The notes under the pieces: generated by a model
Told to the model about the DNA's origin: nothing
What the model saw: only the letters and a program-made list of their open reading frames with translations
Database searches by the model: none
Assembly: GCF_014192395.1 (NCBI RefSeq)
Contig: NZ_JACHXW010000010.1
Span: forward strand, 195,691-251,980
Length of the DNA: 56,290 nucleotides
Origin: Paenibacillus endophyticus
Lineage (GTDB): Bacteria > Bacillota > Bacilli > Paenibacillales > Paenibacillaceae
Direction: 5' to 3'
In this document: piece after piece, positions 9,101-17,366 of the stretch
Layout of the letters: every line of letters begins with the position of its first letter
Numbering within the stretch: position 1 is the first letter of the stretch
Position numbers and translations under genes: made by a program

Positions 9101-10864
9101 CTCGTCCAGCCATGTCTCGTAAGCGACTTTGGCAGTAATCGTGCGTCCGGTCATCGCCTTCGCTTTGATTTTCAACATACTGTTCAACTTCGGCAGCCTA
9201 GCCGGTGTCATCTTGTCGAAAGTCAGGCTCAGTTCGAGCGTTTGGTCGTCCGCTCGCGTATTTACGCGCGCGACAGGCCCGTTGGTCGACGAAATGTCAT
9301 TCACGTTTACAGCCTCTACACGAAAAATATATTCCGTAGCAGGAGAGAGTCCCTCAGCCGTATACGTCAACGTGCTGCCGTCAACGACAGTGATCTGCTC
9401 GTTATTCGCAAAGACGCGGTACGCCTTAATTCCGCTGGTTGAGACAGCTGCTCCCCAAGCTAATGTCGCCCGGTTCGAACGGATGTCGGCTGCTTCCAGC
9501 TTGCTGCCTTCCGGCCATGTCGGAACACCGTCATCGGGACGGGTCTTCGAAGCAATGAACAAACCCGCCTGCAATTGCTCATCCTCTGTCACGGGGCCAC
9601 CATTGCCGTATCCGGCGCTGAATACGGCGACCTCCGCGCCGTCGCTGAGCGCCACGTCCGGAAGCGGCAGCTTCAACGCCGGATCCGACACGTTAACATT
9701 CGCTTCTTTCGTGGTGCCGGTTTCCACCGAAGCAATCAAGGACTGTTCTATCTCCGACGAATGGAGCGTCGTCTCGAAAGAGACATACCGTCCGTCCGCA
9801 CTCATACGCGGCTCGTAGCTCCCATTCTCGAGCTCCGATCCGTCCGGCGCGACGGATATGCGCTCGAGGCCAGCGTTAGACGCACGATAGACATAGATGT
9901 CTTTGAACTCGTTTGTATCATCGTCCTCCAAAGCGCCATCCGATTCGAACACAACGATCATGCCGTCGGCGCTTATTGTCGGGCTGCCGCTCTCCTCCCC
10001 GTTCTGCTCGCCTGAAGCCGTCACGCTAATGAGTCGATTCGTCCCGGTCGTGCGGTCAAGGATAAAGACGTCCTTGCTAGAATCATTATCTTCCTCGACG
10101 AGGTAAGCAGAATCCGACTCGAAGGCAACATAGCGGCCGTCCGCGCTGATCGAAGGCCGTTCGCTGTAGTCCGAGTCGGACTCAGTAGTCGAACTGATCT
10201 TGGTGTTCGAGCCGCTATCGCGGTCGTATACAAAAACATCGCGGTTGTCTGTGTCATCCGGGACGAGATCCGCAGCGCCGGAATCATAAGCCACGTAACG
10301 GCCGTCCGCACTAATGGAGGGGTTATCGCTCATCCCCGTCCCGGGATCATCACTATCCGCTTGTTTGCTGATTAGGATTGTTTCCTGTGTCGTACGGTCA
10401 AAAAGATAGACCTGCTTGTTAAGCTGGGCGAAAATGCTCTCCGCGCCTATAATGGCAAACGAACGAGCATCCGGCGTCATCTCGAACTTTACAGCCTCCA
10501 GCCCGGACACCTTTTTTAGAATGGACTCCTGCGTGCCGGACTTTCGGTCGAACAGAATAATCTCTGAATGAAACTCCGCCCCTTCCAGCTTGTAGTGGAG
10601 GAAGGCGACATAACGTCCATCAGGCGTGACCCTCATATTATTCAGCAGATCCGTTTCAGAGTAATCGAATATTTTGATGAGATGATTCCATATCGGACCT
10701 TCCGTGGACGGATCCAACTCGGGCTCGAGGATCTGGGACTGCCGATCTGGCACGCCTTCCTCTGCCTGCACCCACCCCGCGAACAAGCTGCCACTCAGCA
10801 TCGAGACGATCACCAAGCAAGCGATCCATCGCATGCCGATGCTTTTGGCTTTGAACAAACTCAC
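3176..10864 (-). CDS. Giant SLH-anchored secreted protein with TolB-like propeller and many beta domains
   Basis: A 2,562-residue exported protein. It starts at GTG 10864, with AAGGGGAG 7 nt upstream, and has a signal peptide ending near residue 35 (WVQAEE). Residues about 60-395 carry repeated DGRYVAFxS motifs of TolB/PD40 propeller blades. About 455-540 is a fibronectin type III domain. About 740-930 holds carboxypeptidase-regulatory-like folds (GRVLDPKGQPIANALV). About 1830-1930 is a Big_5-type domain, and 2055-2140 a cadherin-like beta-sandwich (FSPDKANYTVKV). A Gly/Asn/Ser linker follows, then a pre-SLH beta module, then three SLH domains from about 2376 to the end (ADIEKNWAKADIDWLA). 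The SLH domains should bind pyruvylated secondary cell-wall polymer, placing the protein in the S-layer. No catalytic residues are recognisable; adhesin or matrix scaffold is inference. It is monocistronic by position. Confidence 0.93.
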   Translation of the reverse strand: MSLFKAKSIGMRWIACLVIVSMLSGSLFAGWVQAEEGVPDRQSQILEPELDPSTEGPIWNHLIKIFDYSETDLLNNMRVTPDGRYVAFLHYKLEGAEFHSEIILFDRKSGTQESILKKVSGLEAVKFEMTPDARSFAIIGAESIFAQLNKQVYLFDRTTQETILISKQADSDDPGTGMSDNPSISADGRYVAYDSGAADLVPDDTDNRDVFVYDRDSGSNTKISSTTESDSDYSERPSISADGRYVAFESDSAYLVEEDNDSSKDVFILDRTTGTNRLISVTASGEQNGEESGSPTISADGMIVVFESDGALEDDDTNEFKDIYVYRASNAGLERISVAPDGSELENGSYEPRMSADGRYVSFETTLHSSEIEQSLIASVETGTTKEANVNVSDPALKLPLPDVALSDGAEVAVFSAGYGNGGPVTEDEQLQAGLFIASKTRPDDGVPTWPEGSKLEAADIRSNRATLAWGAAVSTSGIKAYRVFANNEQITVVDGSTLTYTAEGLSPATEYIFRVEAVNVNDISSTNGPVARVNTRADDQTLELSLTFDKMTPARLPKLNSMLKIKAKAMTGRTITAKVAYETWLDESGNQLPDTRWAESSIKLGETQLGSGEYGATFKVKEGVSRMLSVTAVMEGAAGGPVEKTAAGLPLLVPGNLQVAFDNPGQVNLDGAYLSVSSSAGEEESMRLMGDGPAELEGLMPSEDYTVSLMSSGGELLASQAPVQVSAGLISALSLTVKQPVRLAFEIRDQGNNPVPGISVELWDESQENYLSTAVTEDDGRSNLIELEDAALKYTVKAELENTEFEEMAPLTFSVVGGDQIVKLAVKRTPEGKLKGRVLDPKGQPIANALVSATQMHKGKPVVRKAYTGPSGSYELTLYAGEAAIQAAKSSFNYNSEEGLTVSIVNGVTKTLDIPVATFPTGMVTLNVHLKPIGGEWQGPVDMEALRFSATLKGRTSNRVSYFHNIVTLQGLPGDNVEVCVNGVITRTFMQCTNVVLDDNANATADLWVEEKGGLVSGSFDGNFEAWTNVTLYEVTDRNYVYADSQSYRGGSFLVHAPKAGTYKLDLTRRDPDTDALLTASAQVTIRERENLDVGKLRLAPANYFSSSRYNGFMAEPSEVSPGATANLRAYYQNGAKAAIGGAVLRMELPNGVTPVAEDGEVLVRVNGEAGKAIIKDGTLEVQLGEIASYAKGAVILQVKLASNYSQGRAKLVARITGTSEGKTVDEALGTAVLEVPTVTIEAPKTVSSSVVKVNGLAPSSSRVNIYDEQLLLATVNATSAGTWQSVIQLSPSGSSDVHLLWAEAVTGERKIRTDRKLLSYDEAEPTLQSIDMVQYPDGKWVSLNVANGIAQLPYTIVPGHPFEFVLQFDKPELVKNVKVYLGGQIGKPVAAEKHDDGKFRATVPTTLNSLGGLYVAYDTVKPKVVITRDIPTEEETNALLPPAFRDFKIVEKTPFALKDGVYAGHAVLEFPEAENIRLEASERIDLTPTSYLPTVEEIVKAEAEGIPLYNVTFDVKETDNGVLVNMKAYMPKGYLFPEEKAPLGVQGMAAFDEELDPLEILEEMGIETTPYRKGMIQVSTDYAMISKSASDPLFSIKDQYEGYKGYAGKVMKIMENVGSSSVCPENMEATGEQAGKALLATVGGEIAKTALGAWTGAMMLEGPVGFLAGYASKYVTNKIDSYVDEQIGLVGSAGPTDPAACQDDDLEDLDEENIYKKRLKRVARMKWIYDPSGYVYEAVPSNRLEQVKATVLFKDTNSGKWKVWNDAPDYGQINPQYTDAQGRYGWDVPEGFWKVVWEKSGYETAYSEELKVPPPHFDVNAGLVSKAPPTIIGIEAIAGGEGKGYIDITFSKYMKADGMVTDGTVVVTGPDGTVAGTVAYIETQETGGAKLARKVRFTPSGSSLTEGIEYSVDIQPDPFSSYADVKMLIGTAQTVKAVLRDMSGPVPTSASAVGGNAAIRILFDEGLSLSALLDREAFTIGGSNRTVQSAVVEVPTGNGQPQAAILTLSGPISQADGVTVHIAAGAATDALGNPSVDGTLRLSGANATLNGLVIEGGALTETFSPDKANYTVKVGADVMKVKLKASLAQAGGKLSVRDVPLEDGEFRTIGIPSDDVIPIKVEAANHPEVNNVYTLKIVRGSEPGPGSGNGNGGTGGSNDGDPADIGRDAEVTGKEADGRKEAVVSLKAATVLAALKARQDGIELLLSAPSGYDSYDIVIPAEAYRALTGAKAKVTLKTEAFSIIVSTDGWHGVSDKTNLVHLVVSRASVGDERAWLDGLSADSNGMDARTGLYRFAMTAEEGTNQIPLDALLPDAINVKWTFIANGGAPGIYRYEPSSPNWRFVSEIQPAAALPLGNEAGGSAYYGIVVYESPFADIEKNWAKADIDWLAARLYVEGVSDDAYQPNRSVTRAEFAALVARIVGDGTLDTVGISFDDVKPGDWYYDSVRKAAALGLISGDGSGKLRPNDRITREQMSLMAWRAYAKLVPEAAAATDAESAALLQPFADRDKISQWARAEVSSAIKIGLLRGTNANRFDSSGIAVRAEAATLIKRIVERLNK

Positions 10865-11101
10865 GATAATTCTCCCCTTTCATATTGTTTGCGCAACCTA
10901 GTCTGAACACCTTGTTGTATGTGCCTCCCTTTCATCTAGGGCTATCCCATTTCGCATGTCCTACGTGTCAGACTTTGTTGGTGCCTTTCTCGTTCGGATT
11001 TTAGAAAATACGCTCCCTTATCCCACAGAATTGGCTTGAACGAAGTCACATGATATGCTCATGACGATATTCTCCAGTGCATGCATTCCTAAGCCGCAAT
11101 T

Positions 11102-11680
11102 TCATTTAATCGCAGACGCCCGGAAGAGTCGACGGACTATGGGTATCATTTTGTAAAATAGCGTTTCGAATCTAAGCCACATCCGCAATCGCCATCGCTT
11201 CAGCAAGATAAGTCCTCTTAACCACTCGTCAATGACGAATGAGATCCAGATCCCCAGTAAACCCAACTTCAAGGAAACTGTAAGAATATAAGAGAGTACC
11301 ACGCTATCCCCCATATCGAAGCAAACCCGAGATAAATGGCGAACTTAATATCGCCCAATGCGAGCAAGTAGATGAACATCATCAGGTATTCCGTATATGC
11401 TTTGATTGTCAGCTCCTATTCCAACAACCGCAGCGATATAAGCAATGGCCAACGGGGAGGAATGAAACGATAGGAGTTCTGAAGCGGAAGGCGCACCTAT
11501 TTAAAATAGTCTCCTAAAAAGCGCCACCGGCAAGCAGAATATCCGCTTAACGGTGACGGTATTTTACCCGCTTCTTCAGAATCGCGAAGTGGACGACAAG
11601 TCCGGTTCCTTAGCTAATCTTAGTCGTAATCGCAACGCCAAATACGCCAAGATGTGGACTTGCAAATCAGGTTACCACTC
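11102..11680 (-). pseudogene. Decayed MATE-family efflux transporter
   Basis: Fragments of a MATE (multidrug and toxin extrusion) protein are spread over all three minus frames. In order they are GVFGVAITTKIS with an in-frame stop and LVVHFAILKKR (about 11680-11560), IGAPSASELLSF (about 11500), YLLALGDIKFAIYLGFASIWG (about 11390-11310), then LGLLGIWISFVIDEWLRGLILLKRWR up to the stop at 11102. The last segment is typical of the MATE C-terminus. Several frameshifts and missing stretches separate the pieces, and the N-terminal half is absent. It cannot make a functional transporter. Confidence 0.75.
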
Positions 11681-12148
11681 CCTCCAAATTCCCCCTTAAA
11701 CCCACGCCCCACAAGAGTTACCAGCGATTCCTCCTCCTTCTCTCCAAATCTCCGAAGAAAAATAAGCTTGCCCCTGAAGCCCGCAAAATGACCGAGGAAA
11801 TCACAATAAATCGAGCAAAATCAGAGCTGAAAAGGCAAAATAAGTTTGACGTAAAATTAGGGAAGATCGTAGGGAAAGAACTGGGCTTAGGACGAGATCA
11901 ATCGGGTAAAAAATCGGCAATTGAGTCGAGAAACAACTGAGAAGAGCTTTCATGCGGGAGATAAAAAACTGAGGAAAAAAGCCTGAGAATGCAGGCGTGC
12001 AGCGGTATTCCTGAGATGTGGATGCGGATGAAAGGCGGAAGAAAGAGATTCGGGGTAGATACGTTAAATTCGTCGGCTTTGTGATAAGCCTGTAAATTTT
12101 CTGATATCCGCCCACTCGGGACACAAGTCTGCAACTACTTCAATCCAA
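11681..12148. other. Interval without a recognised gene
   Basis: Purine-rich on the plus strand. A 107-codon minus frame (11801-12124) and a 78-codon frame overlap here, but both have low-complexity Leu/Ser/Phe-rich translations and no ribosome site. I see no family resemblance, promoter or repeat. It may be remnant DNA beside the MATE relic. Confidence 0.5.
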
Positions 12149-12180
12149 TAAAAATAAGCAGGCGCCGAGGCACCTGCTTA
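12149..12180 (-). terminator. Rho-independent terminator of the RCC1/SLH gene
   Basis: The hairpin TAAGCAGGCGCC-GA-GGCACCTGCTTA has one mismatch. On the minus strand it is followed by a T-rich run, and it sits 18 nt past the stop codon at 12198. Confidence 0.8.
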
Positions 12181-12197
12181 TACCTATACGTATTCTA

Positions 12198-15100
12198 TTA
12201 ATAAAGAACGTTCCAAAGCCGCAATAGAACGACTGCTGCTTCGGCTCTAGTAGTCAAACCTTTCGGCGCAAAATGATTATTTTCCCGCCCTTTTATAAGT
12301 CCGTTTTCATGAGCATTTGCAACATAATCTCGGGCCCAAGCTGGAATGGCGGCATCATCAGCAAAAGAAGGGCTTTTCGCATTATTTGCCTCCCATTTCA
12401 TTGCTCTGGACACCATGGCAGCCATCTCTGCTCGATTGACCCTTTGCTGCGGCTGTAAGGTTCCATCCGAATACCCCTCAATAATTCCCACGGCTACTGC
12501 TGTCTGAATCTCCTCCTGTGCCCACTCTGGAATGCTGTCCTTGTCGCTGAATGGCATTGCCATAGCTTCATTGTCTATAGAAATCTGAAGAGTACGAAGC
12601 AGCATAACCGCAAACTCCGTCCTTGTTACATAGCCATTCGGCTTAAATGTGAGGGCATTTGTTCCCTTGACGATTCCGAACTCTACCGCTTCGCAAATAT
12701 TAGCTTTTGCCCAGTGATTCGTAGTATCCGTGAAGGTACAAAACGATGTGCTGACATCATCGGCAATGCGATTAATCGTGAGCTTGTACGCCTTGACGGT
12801 TCCATCCTCTGCCTGAACCGTTATTGTGAATACATTAGCTCCCATTGCCAAAAGAAGTGCCTTGGTCTCCCCTATGCGTTCCCCTAACAGCTTAACAACG
12901 GCTTTGGAATGAGAAGGTGATAATTTCAGTTCAATCTGCTCTGCGTCTGTCTGTACGGTATACTCCGTTTTCTCAGGTGTAAATGCAGGCAATAGCTCTA
13001 ATTCCTTGTCCGATTTATATATGTCTAATTTAGCTAGGTTGGCATTGCTCGAAAGCGTTACTGTTGGCGGCGTTGGCGGGGCTGCCACTGCGCCCACTGT
13101 AACTGTAGAAGCTAGATCGACTACTTCCACACCATTAAGGTAAACCGTTATGCTAAAGTTTTTAGCAGACTGTGTTCCATTGTTTGGAAGAGTAATTATG
13201 GCTGTCGCATTTGTGCTGCTGCTGACCGCTGCAATTGCAGCTTCTACTCCATTCACATATACCTGCAGTGTTTGTCCAATTAAATTGACCCCAGTTACAG
13301 TAGCCGTTATATCGCCTCCGGTACTCGGCAAGCTGGCTGGGCTCGCTGCAATATTGGTAACTACAGGAATAGCTACGACAAAAGCAGCCTTCGCTTCATC
13401 AAGCGTTGTGCCATACTTATTAGCTACCTCGTCCCCGGAAACATGAACCTCGTATTCGCCATCACCGAGCGTGCCATTAAAGGTCAACGTAAATGTGAAT
13501 GAAGACTCATCATAGGCTTTCGTATAATCGGAAAATGTATGGCCGTCCTTCGTTATGCTAATTAAAGCCAGTGCATTAACAGAAGTGAGCTCCGCTCCTC
13601 CTGCAACCCAATATACGGACTCGCTGACCGTAACGGAAACACTAGCGGGCGGTACAACGAATTGCTCATTATGTGCAAAGTTGCCAAATGTAACAGCTAG
13701 CAGCGTTGTATCATACATCAAATTCAATGTATTGGAGGCTGTACTCTCATTGCCTGCCACATCCGTTGCAGCTCCTGCTTCAACGAATACCGTTACATGC
13801 TGACCGCTTGTCGCCGGACTAATTGTAGCTGTGTAAGTAGATTCGCTTACAGCGACCAGATCTGATGCTGTCCCATTCGTGACCTCAAGATCATCCACGG
13901 TAAAACCATCAACACTCTCATTAAAGGCTATCGTTACCGGAAATGAGCCATTTACCCCACTGCCTGCCGAGCTAGATATGGCAGCTGTCGGTGCGGTGTT
14001 ATCAAGTACAAAGGCGCCTGAAACAGCAGCAACCGCATTGCCTACTTTGTCTGTTGCTCGAATATGCAAGTACCAGTTGCCGTTGCCGCTTGTCTGGCTT
14101 ATTGTATCCTGGTCATTGAAAGGCATCCATCCATTGAATGGAACCACAGTGCTTTGGCTCCATACATATGCCAAGGAATCAGAATCGACGCCGCTTTGTG
14201 TATCATTAAGCAGTACCTTGCTTGACGCTGTTTTCGCCGCTATTGCTTGTCCATTCGTGCCAAACACTACTTCCGGGGACGTTGAATCGATTTCCAGCGT
14301 AATGGTGTAGGTTTGACTTGCCTTAAGATAGGGCTCTACGCGAACAGGAATAACGGTATTCGTGGTTGCTCCCGCTATATTAATGGTCTTAGAGCTGCCG
14401 CTAGCCAGCAGCTCATTATTCACATACAGAGCCGCTCCAGTTAAGTCTGCAAGCGTTGGTGTTACATCTACGCTGGACAGTGATTGTCCGTCATAGTAAT
14501 ACGTGTAGGAGGTGTCGGAGGCTTGGAAGGGCTCAGAGAAATCACCTTCTTGCAAAGCTAGGCCGCTTAAATCGGCATTACCCGGTACAAGGTCTGGACG
14601 ATTAGCGCTTGCACCCCATCCGACGACCGTACCATCTGATTTCAATGCAAGTGAATGAAACTTCCCCGCAGCGATAGATTTCACTCTGCTTAGTCCATTA
14701 GGGACAGTGGCTTGACCAAAAACACCAAATCCCCATGACACTACACTTCCGTCTGATTTTAACGCGAGTGAATGGCTTGCTCCTGCAGCTATTGATACCA
14801 CGCCATCTAGTCCTGCAGGTACTGTACTTTGATCATAAACGTTACTTCCCCATGCCACAACGGTGCCATCCGATTTCAGCGCGAGAGAATGGTTTGCTCC
14901 CCCAGCAATCGACACCACGTCAGTTAGCCCACTCGGGACGCTAATTTGACCAAAGTAGTTATGTCCCCAAGCTACGACGGTACCATCCGATTTCAGTGCA
15001 ATTGAATGGGATTCTCCCGCAGCAATCGACACCACGTTATTCAGCCCGACCGGTACGGAACGTTGACCATCCGCGTTACTACCCCATGCCACAACGGTGC

Positions 15101-16352
15101 CATTCGATTTCAGCGCAAGAGAATGGAGTTCTCCCACAGCAATCGACACCACGTTATTCAACCCAATTGGCACGGAGCTTTGACCATAAAGATTTTGTCC
15201 CCATCCTACGACGGTACCGTCTGATTTCAGTGCAAGTGAATGGTACAACCCACCGGCAATCGACACCACGTCAGTAAGTCCCACCGGAATGGTTGTCTGA
15301 CCCACAGATGACATTCCCCAGCCTGCGACTAGGCCATCCGATTTCAGTGCGAGCGAGTGGTATCCTCCCCCCGCAATACTGTTCCCTTTGATCGGCAATG
15401 CAGCACTTGTCGGTAATGTCGTTTGATTATAATTGTTGGCCCCCCACGCAACAACAGTACCGTCTGTTTTCAAGACGAGCGTATGGTTCCAGCCTACAGC
15501 AATTGAAGCCACATTAGTCAGTCCAGCAGGCACGTTGGTTTGGCCGTTATTAGGGTTCCCCCATGCGACGACAGTACCATCTGTCTTCAGCGCAAGTGAA
15601 TTATTCCCCCCCGCTGCAATGGATAACACGCCACCGCCTGTAAGTTCAGCTGGTATTGTTGATTGACCATTAACGTTGACGCTTCCCCATGAATCAACCG
15701 TTCCATCCGATTTCAGTACTAGGATATGACTGGTGCCCGCAGCAATGGCAACCACGTTATTTAATCCAAGAGGGACGTTCATTAGTGAACTGCCTCCCCA
15801 TACGACTACATTGCCATTCGATTTCAGTGCGACTGAGAACCCTTTACCGGCAGCAATTGCAATTACACCTGTCAGTGCTTCAACAGGTACATCCGCCTGA
15901 CCAGCGTCATTTCCCCCCCATGCAACGACAGCACCATCTGCCTTCAACGCGAGCGAGCTGTTTGCCCCTGCTGCAATGGCTATTACTCCTCCCGCTGTCA
16001 AATCATCTGGTATTGTCGAGGCGCCGCCAGTGTTATTCCCCCATGCGACGACGGTGCCATCCGATTTCAGAGCAAGCGAATGCTCGCTTCCGGCAGCGAT
16101 TGATATGACATCAGTCAAAGAGTTCGGAATACTTACTTGACCTGCATTATTAAGACCCCAACCCGCTACGGTGCCATTAGGTTTTAAGAGGAGCGAATGG
16201 TTGGCTCCAGCAGCAATTTGTGTTCCCTCCACACTTCGAATTCCCGTTTGCGATGCATAAGCGATGTGCGATCCGTAGGGAACCATTAAGCTAAGCAGCA
16301 GTACAAAAGTCAATAAAAGGTGAACCGATTTGCGCGAATGTAATGATAACAA
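12198..16352 (-). CDS. RCC1-repeat, cadherin-like, SLH-anchored secreted protein
   Basis: The preferred start is TTG at 16352: AAAGGAGAG lies 11 nt upstream and the signal peptide (LLLTFVLLLSLMVPYG) follows directly. A longer frame opens at 16493 but has no ribosome site and adds a non-secretory N-terminus. The result is 1,384 residues. About 44-587 is a run of roughly 14 RCC1-like repeats of 39 residues (HSLALKSDGTVVAWG), expected to form beta-propellers. About 590-690 and 1100-1195 are cadherin-like beta-sandwich domains. About 780-875 is an Ig-like domain (FNESVDGFTVDDLEVTNG), followed by TIG-like material near 1000. Three SLH domains lie at about 1207-1384 (DTTNHWAKANICEA). The protein is exported and wall-bound. 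RCC1 propellers usually bind partner proteins, so a binding or adhesion role is inference. Confidence 0.92.
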   Translation of the reverse strand: MLSLHSRKSVHLLLTFVLLLSLMVPYGSHIAYASQTGIRSVEGTQIAAGANHSLLLKPNGTVAGWGLNNAGQVSIPNSLTDVISIAAGSEHSLALKSDGTVVAWGNNTGGASTIPDDLTAGGVIAIAAGANSSLALKADGAVVAWGGNDAGQADVPVEALTGVIAIAAGKGFSVALKSNGNVVVWGGSSLMNVPLGLNNVVAIAAGTSHILVLKSDGTVDSWGSVNVNGQSTIPAELTGGGVLSIAAGGNNSLALKTDGTVVAWGNPNNGQTNVPAGLTNVASIAVGWNHTLVLKTDGTVVAWGANNYNQTTLPTSAALPIKGNSIAGGGYHSLALKSDGLVAGWGMSSVGQTTIPVGLTDVVSIAGGLYHSLALKSDGTVVGWGQNLYGQSSVPIGLNNVVSIAVGELHSLALKSNGTVVAWGSNADGQRSVPVGLNNVVSIAAGESHSIALKSDGTVVAWGHNYFGQISVPSGLTDVVSIAGGANHSLALKSDGTVVAWGSNVYDQSTVPAGLDGVVSIAAGASHSLALKSDGSVVSWGFGVFGQATVPNGLSRVKSIAAGKFHSLALKSDGTVVGWGASANRPDLVPGNADLSGLALQEGDFSEPFQASDTSYTYYYDGQSLSSVDVTPTLADLTGAALYVNNELLASGSSKTINIAGATTNTVIPVRVEPYLKASQTYTITLEIDSTSPEVVFGTNGQAIAAKTASSKVLLNDTQSGVDSDSLAYVWSQSTVVPFNGWMPFNDQDTISQTSGNGNWYLHIRATDKVGNAVAAVSGAFVLDNTAPTAAISSSAGSGVNGSFPVTIAFNESVDGFTVDDLEVTNGTASDLVAVSESTYTATISPATSGQHVTVFVEAGAATDVAGNESTASNTLNLMYDTTLLAVTFGNFAHNEQFVVPPASVSVTVSESVYWVAGGAELTSVNALALISITKDGHTFSDYTKAYDESSFTFTLTFNGTLGDGEYEVHVSGDEVANKYGTTLDEAKAAFVVAIPVVTNIAASPASLPSTGGDITATVTGVNLIGQTLQVYVNGVEAAIAAVSSSTNATAIITLPNNGTQSAKNFSITVYLNGVEVVDLASTVTVGAVAAPPTPPTVTLSSNANLAKLDIYKSDKELELLPAFTPEKTEYTVQTDAEQIELKLSPSHSKAVVKLLGERIGETKALLLAMGANVFTITVQAEDGTVKAYKLTINRIADDVSTSFCTFTDTTNHWAKANICEAVEFGIVKGTNALTFKPNGYVTRTEFAVMLLRTLQISIDNEAMAMPFSDKDSIPEWAQEEIQTAVAVGIIEGYSDGTLQPQQRVNRAEMAAMVSRAMKWEANNAKSPSFADDAAIPAWARDYVANAHENGLIKGRENNHFAPKGLTTRAEAAVVLLRLWNVLY
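14590..16225 (-). repeat. Tandem 117-bp repeat encoding RCC1-like units
   Basis: About 14 direct copies of a 117-bp unit (39 codons) lie inside the SLH gene. Each encodes an AAG-x-HSLALKSDG-TVVAWG-x-GQ-x-VP-x-GL pattern. Neighbouring copies between about 14620 and 15360 are very similar at DNA level, while the upstream copies are more divergent. This suggests recent expansion by unequal recombination at one end. Confidence 0.85.
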
Positions 16353-16690
16353 TGTATACGTCTCTCCTTTGTATGAAAAATAGAGGAAATTAACCATAAC
16401 AGGACATTTTCCTTGTTTCGACTCTATCATAGCGCTCTGAAAGACTAATGAAAGAATGAGGTATAAGAAACTACGGTAGAGCCGATTACTCAAACTCTGC
16501 CGTGTTTTTATTGGGTATTCTTATTCACTCAACTTTTGCAGCTTGAAATCTCACGGCTTGGCAACACCGTTACTTTGTAGGACACTCAGTCAAAGCAAAA
16601 CTTTTGTACATTAGGGATTAAGCCGAATCAAATACATTTGCACAAAAAATACACGGTAAACGATATCGTTTTGGAGACTTATCTTTCGGT
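16353..16690. other. Leader of the RCC1/SLH gene and empty interval
   Basis: It contains the ribosome site for the gene at 16352. I recognise no other gene, RNA or hairpin. The interval ends where the decayed ISNCY-like transposase becomes readable. Confidence 0.5.
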
Positions 16691-17345
16691 GAAAGCGCAA
16701 AATGGGGGTTGATGTTTAGTTGGGCGAAATTAATAAGCAGAAACTTAAGGAGTCCGGAAGCAGAATTGAAGAAGGTTCTCGTCGTGGAGAAAAACATCAG
16801 CAGACACATAACAAACCAAAAGGGAGCAGAGGCGTTGGGGCTGTCGAACCGACAGGTCATTCGATTAAAGAAGAAGTATATGACGGAAAGGGGAACAACT
16901 TCCATTTTACAGAACTGCTTGAGCAATGCGAGTTGCTTGTGCTCCGCACCTCAACCGTGCGCAGGATTCTGCTGGCAAAGGTAATGAACAAGCAAAACAA
17001 CGCCGTCGCTAGAAGGCGCACCAACCTCGCGAGCGTCGTTCTCAGGCTGGAGCGCTATGGCAGATTTACGCTACGCCTTACGCCTGGCTTCGAAGATCAT
17101 GCCGCAGCTTTCGCGTTTCATACGGCCATAAATGACGCCACAGGCATAGTTGCAGTGCCATATTCAGACCAACCAAATGCTGCGATGGCTAGAAACAGTT
17201 CATGCTTCAAGGGATCAAAAAACACGCGATTCTGCTTGGATTGTACAGCGTCCTGCTTACGATCTTCAGTTCGACGAATGATCAACTCACGGTAAAATAG
17301 GAACTGACAGGCGATACCATGCTGAGCTTCCAACACCATGTTCTC
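16691..17345 (+). pseudogene. Frameshifted and deleted ISNCY-like DDE transposase
   Basis: Pieces in different plus frames together match an ISNCY/IS1202-type transposase. They are the helix-turn-helix EALGLSNRQVIRLKKKY (about 16830), HFTELLEQ...LRTSTVRRILL (about 16905), a LWQIYATPYAWL segment corresponding to the LWQTDATPYAWLE region (about 17050), the INDATGIVA segment after the first catalytic Asp (about 17130), and IFRPTKCCDG, GIKKHAILLGLYS and NDQLTVK (about 17160-17300). A central part of the N-terminal half is deleted, and there are several stops and shifts. No terminal inverted repeats were identified. Confidence 0.7.
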
Positions 17346-17366
17346 TAGAAAACGAGAAGCTGGAGC

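Noticed and set aside
11801..12134. Overlapping minus frames of 107 and 78 codons
   Set aside because: No ribosome site, low-complexity Leu/Ser/Phe translation and no family resemblance. They are probably chance frames on a purine-rich plus strand.
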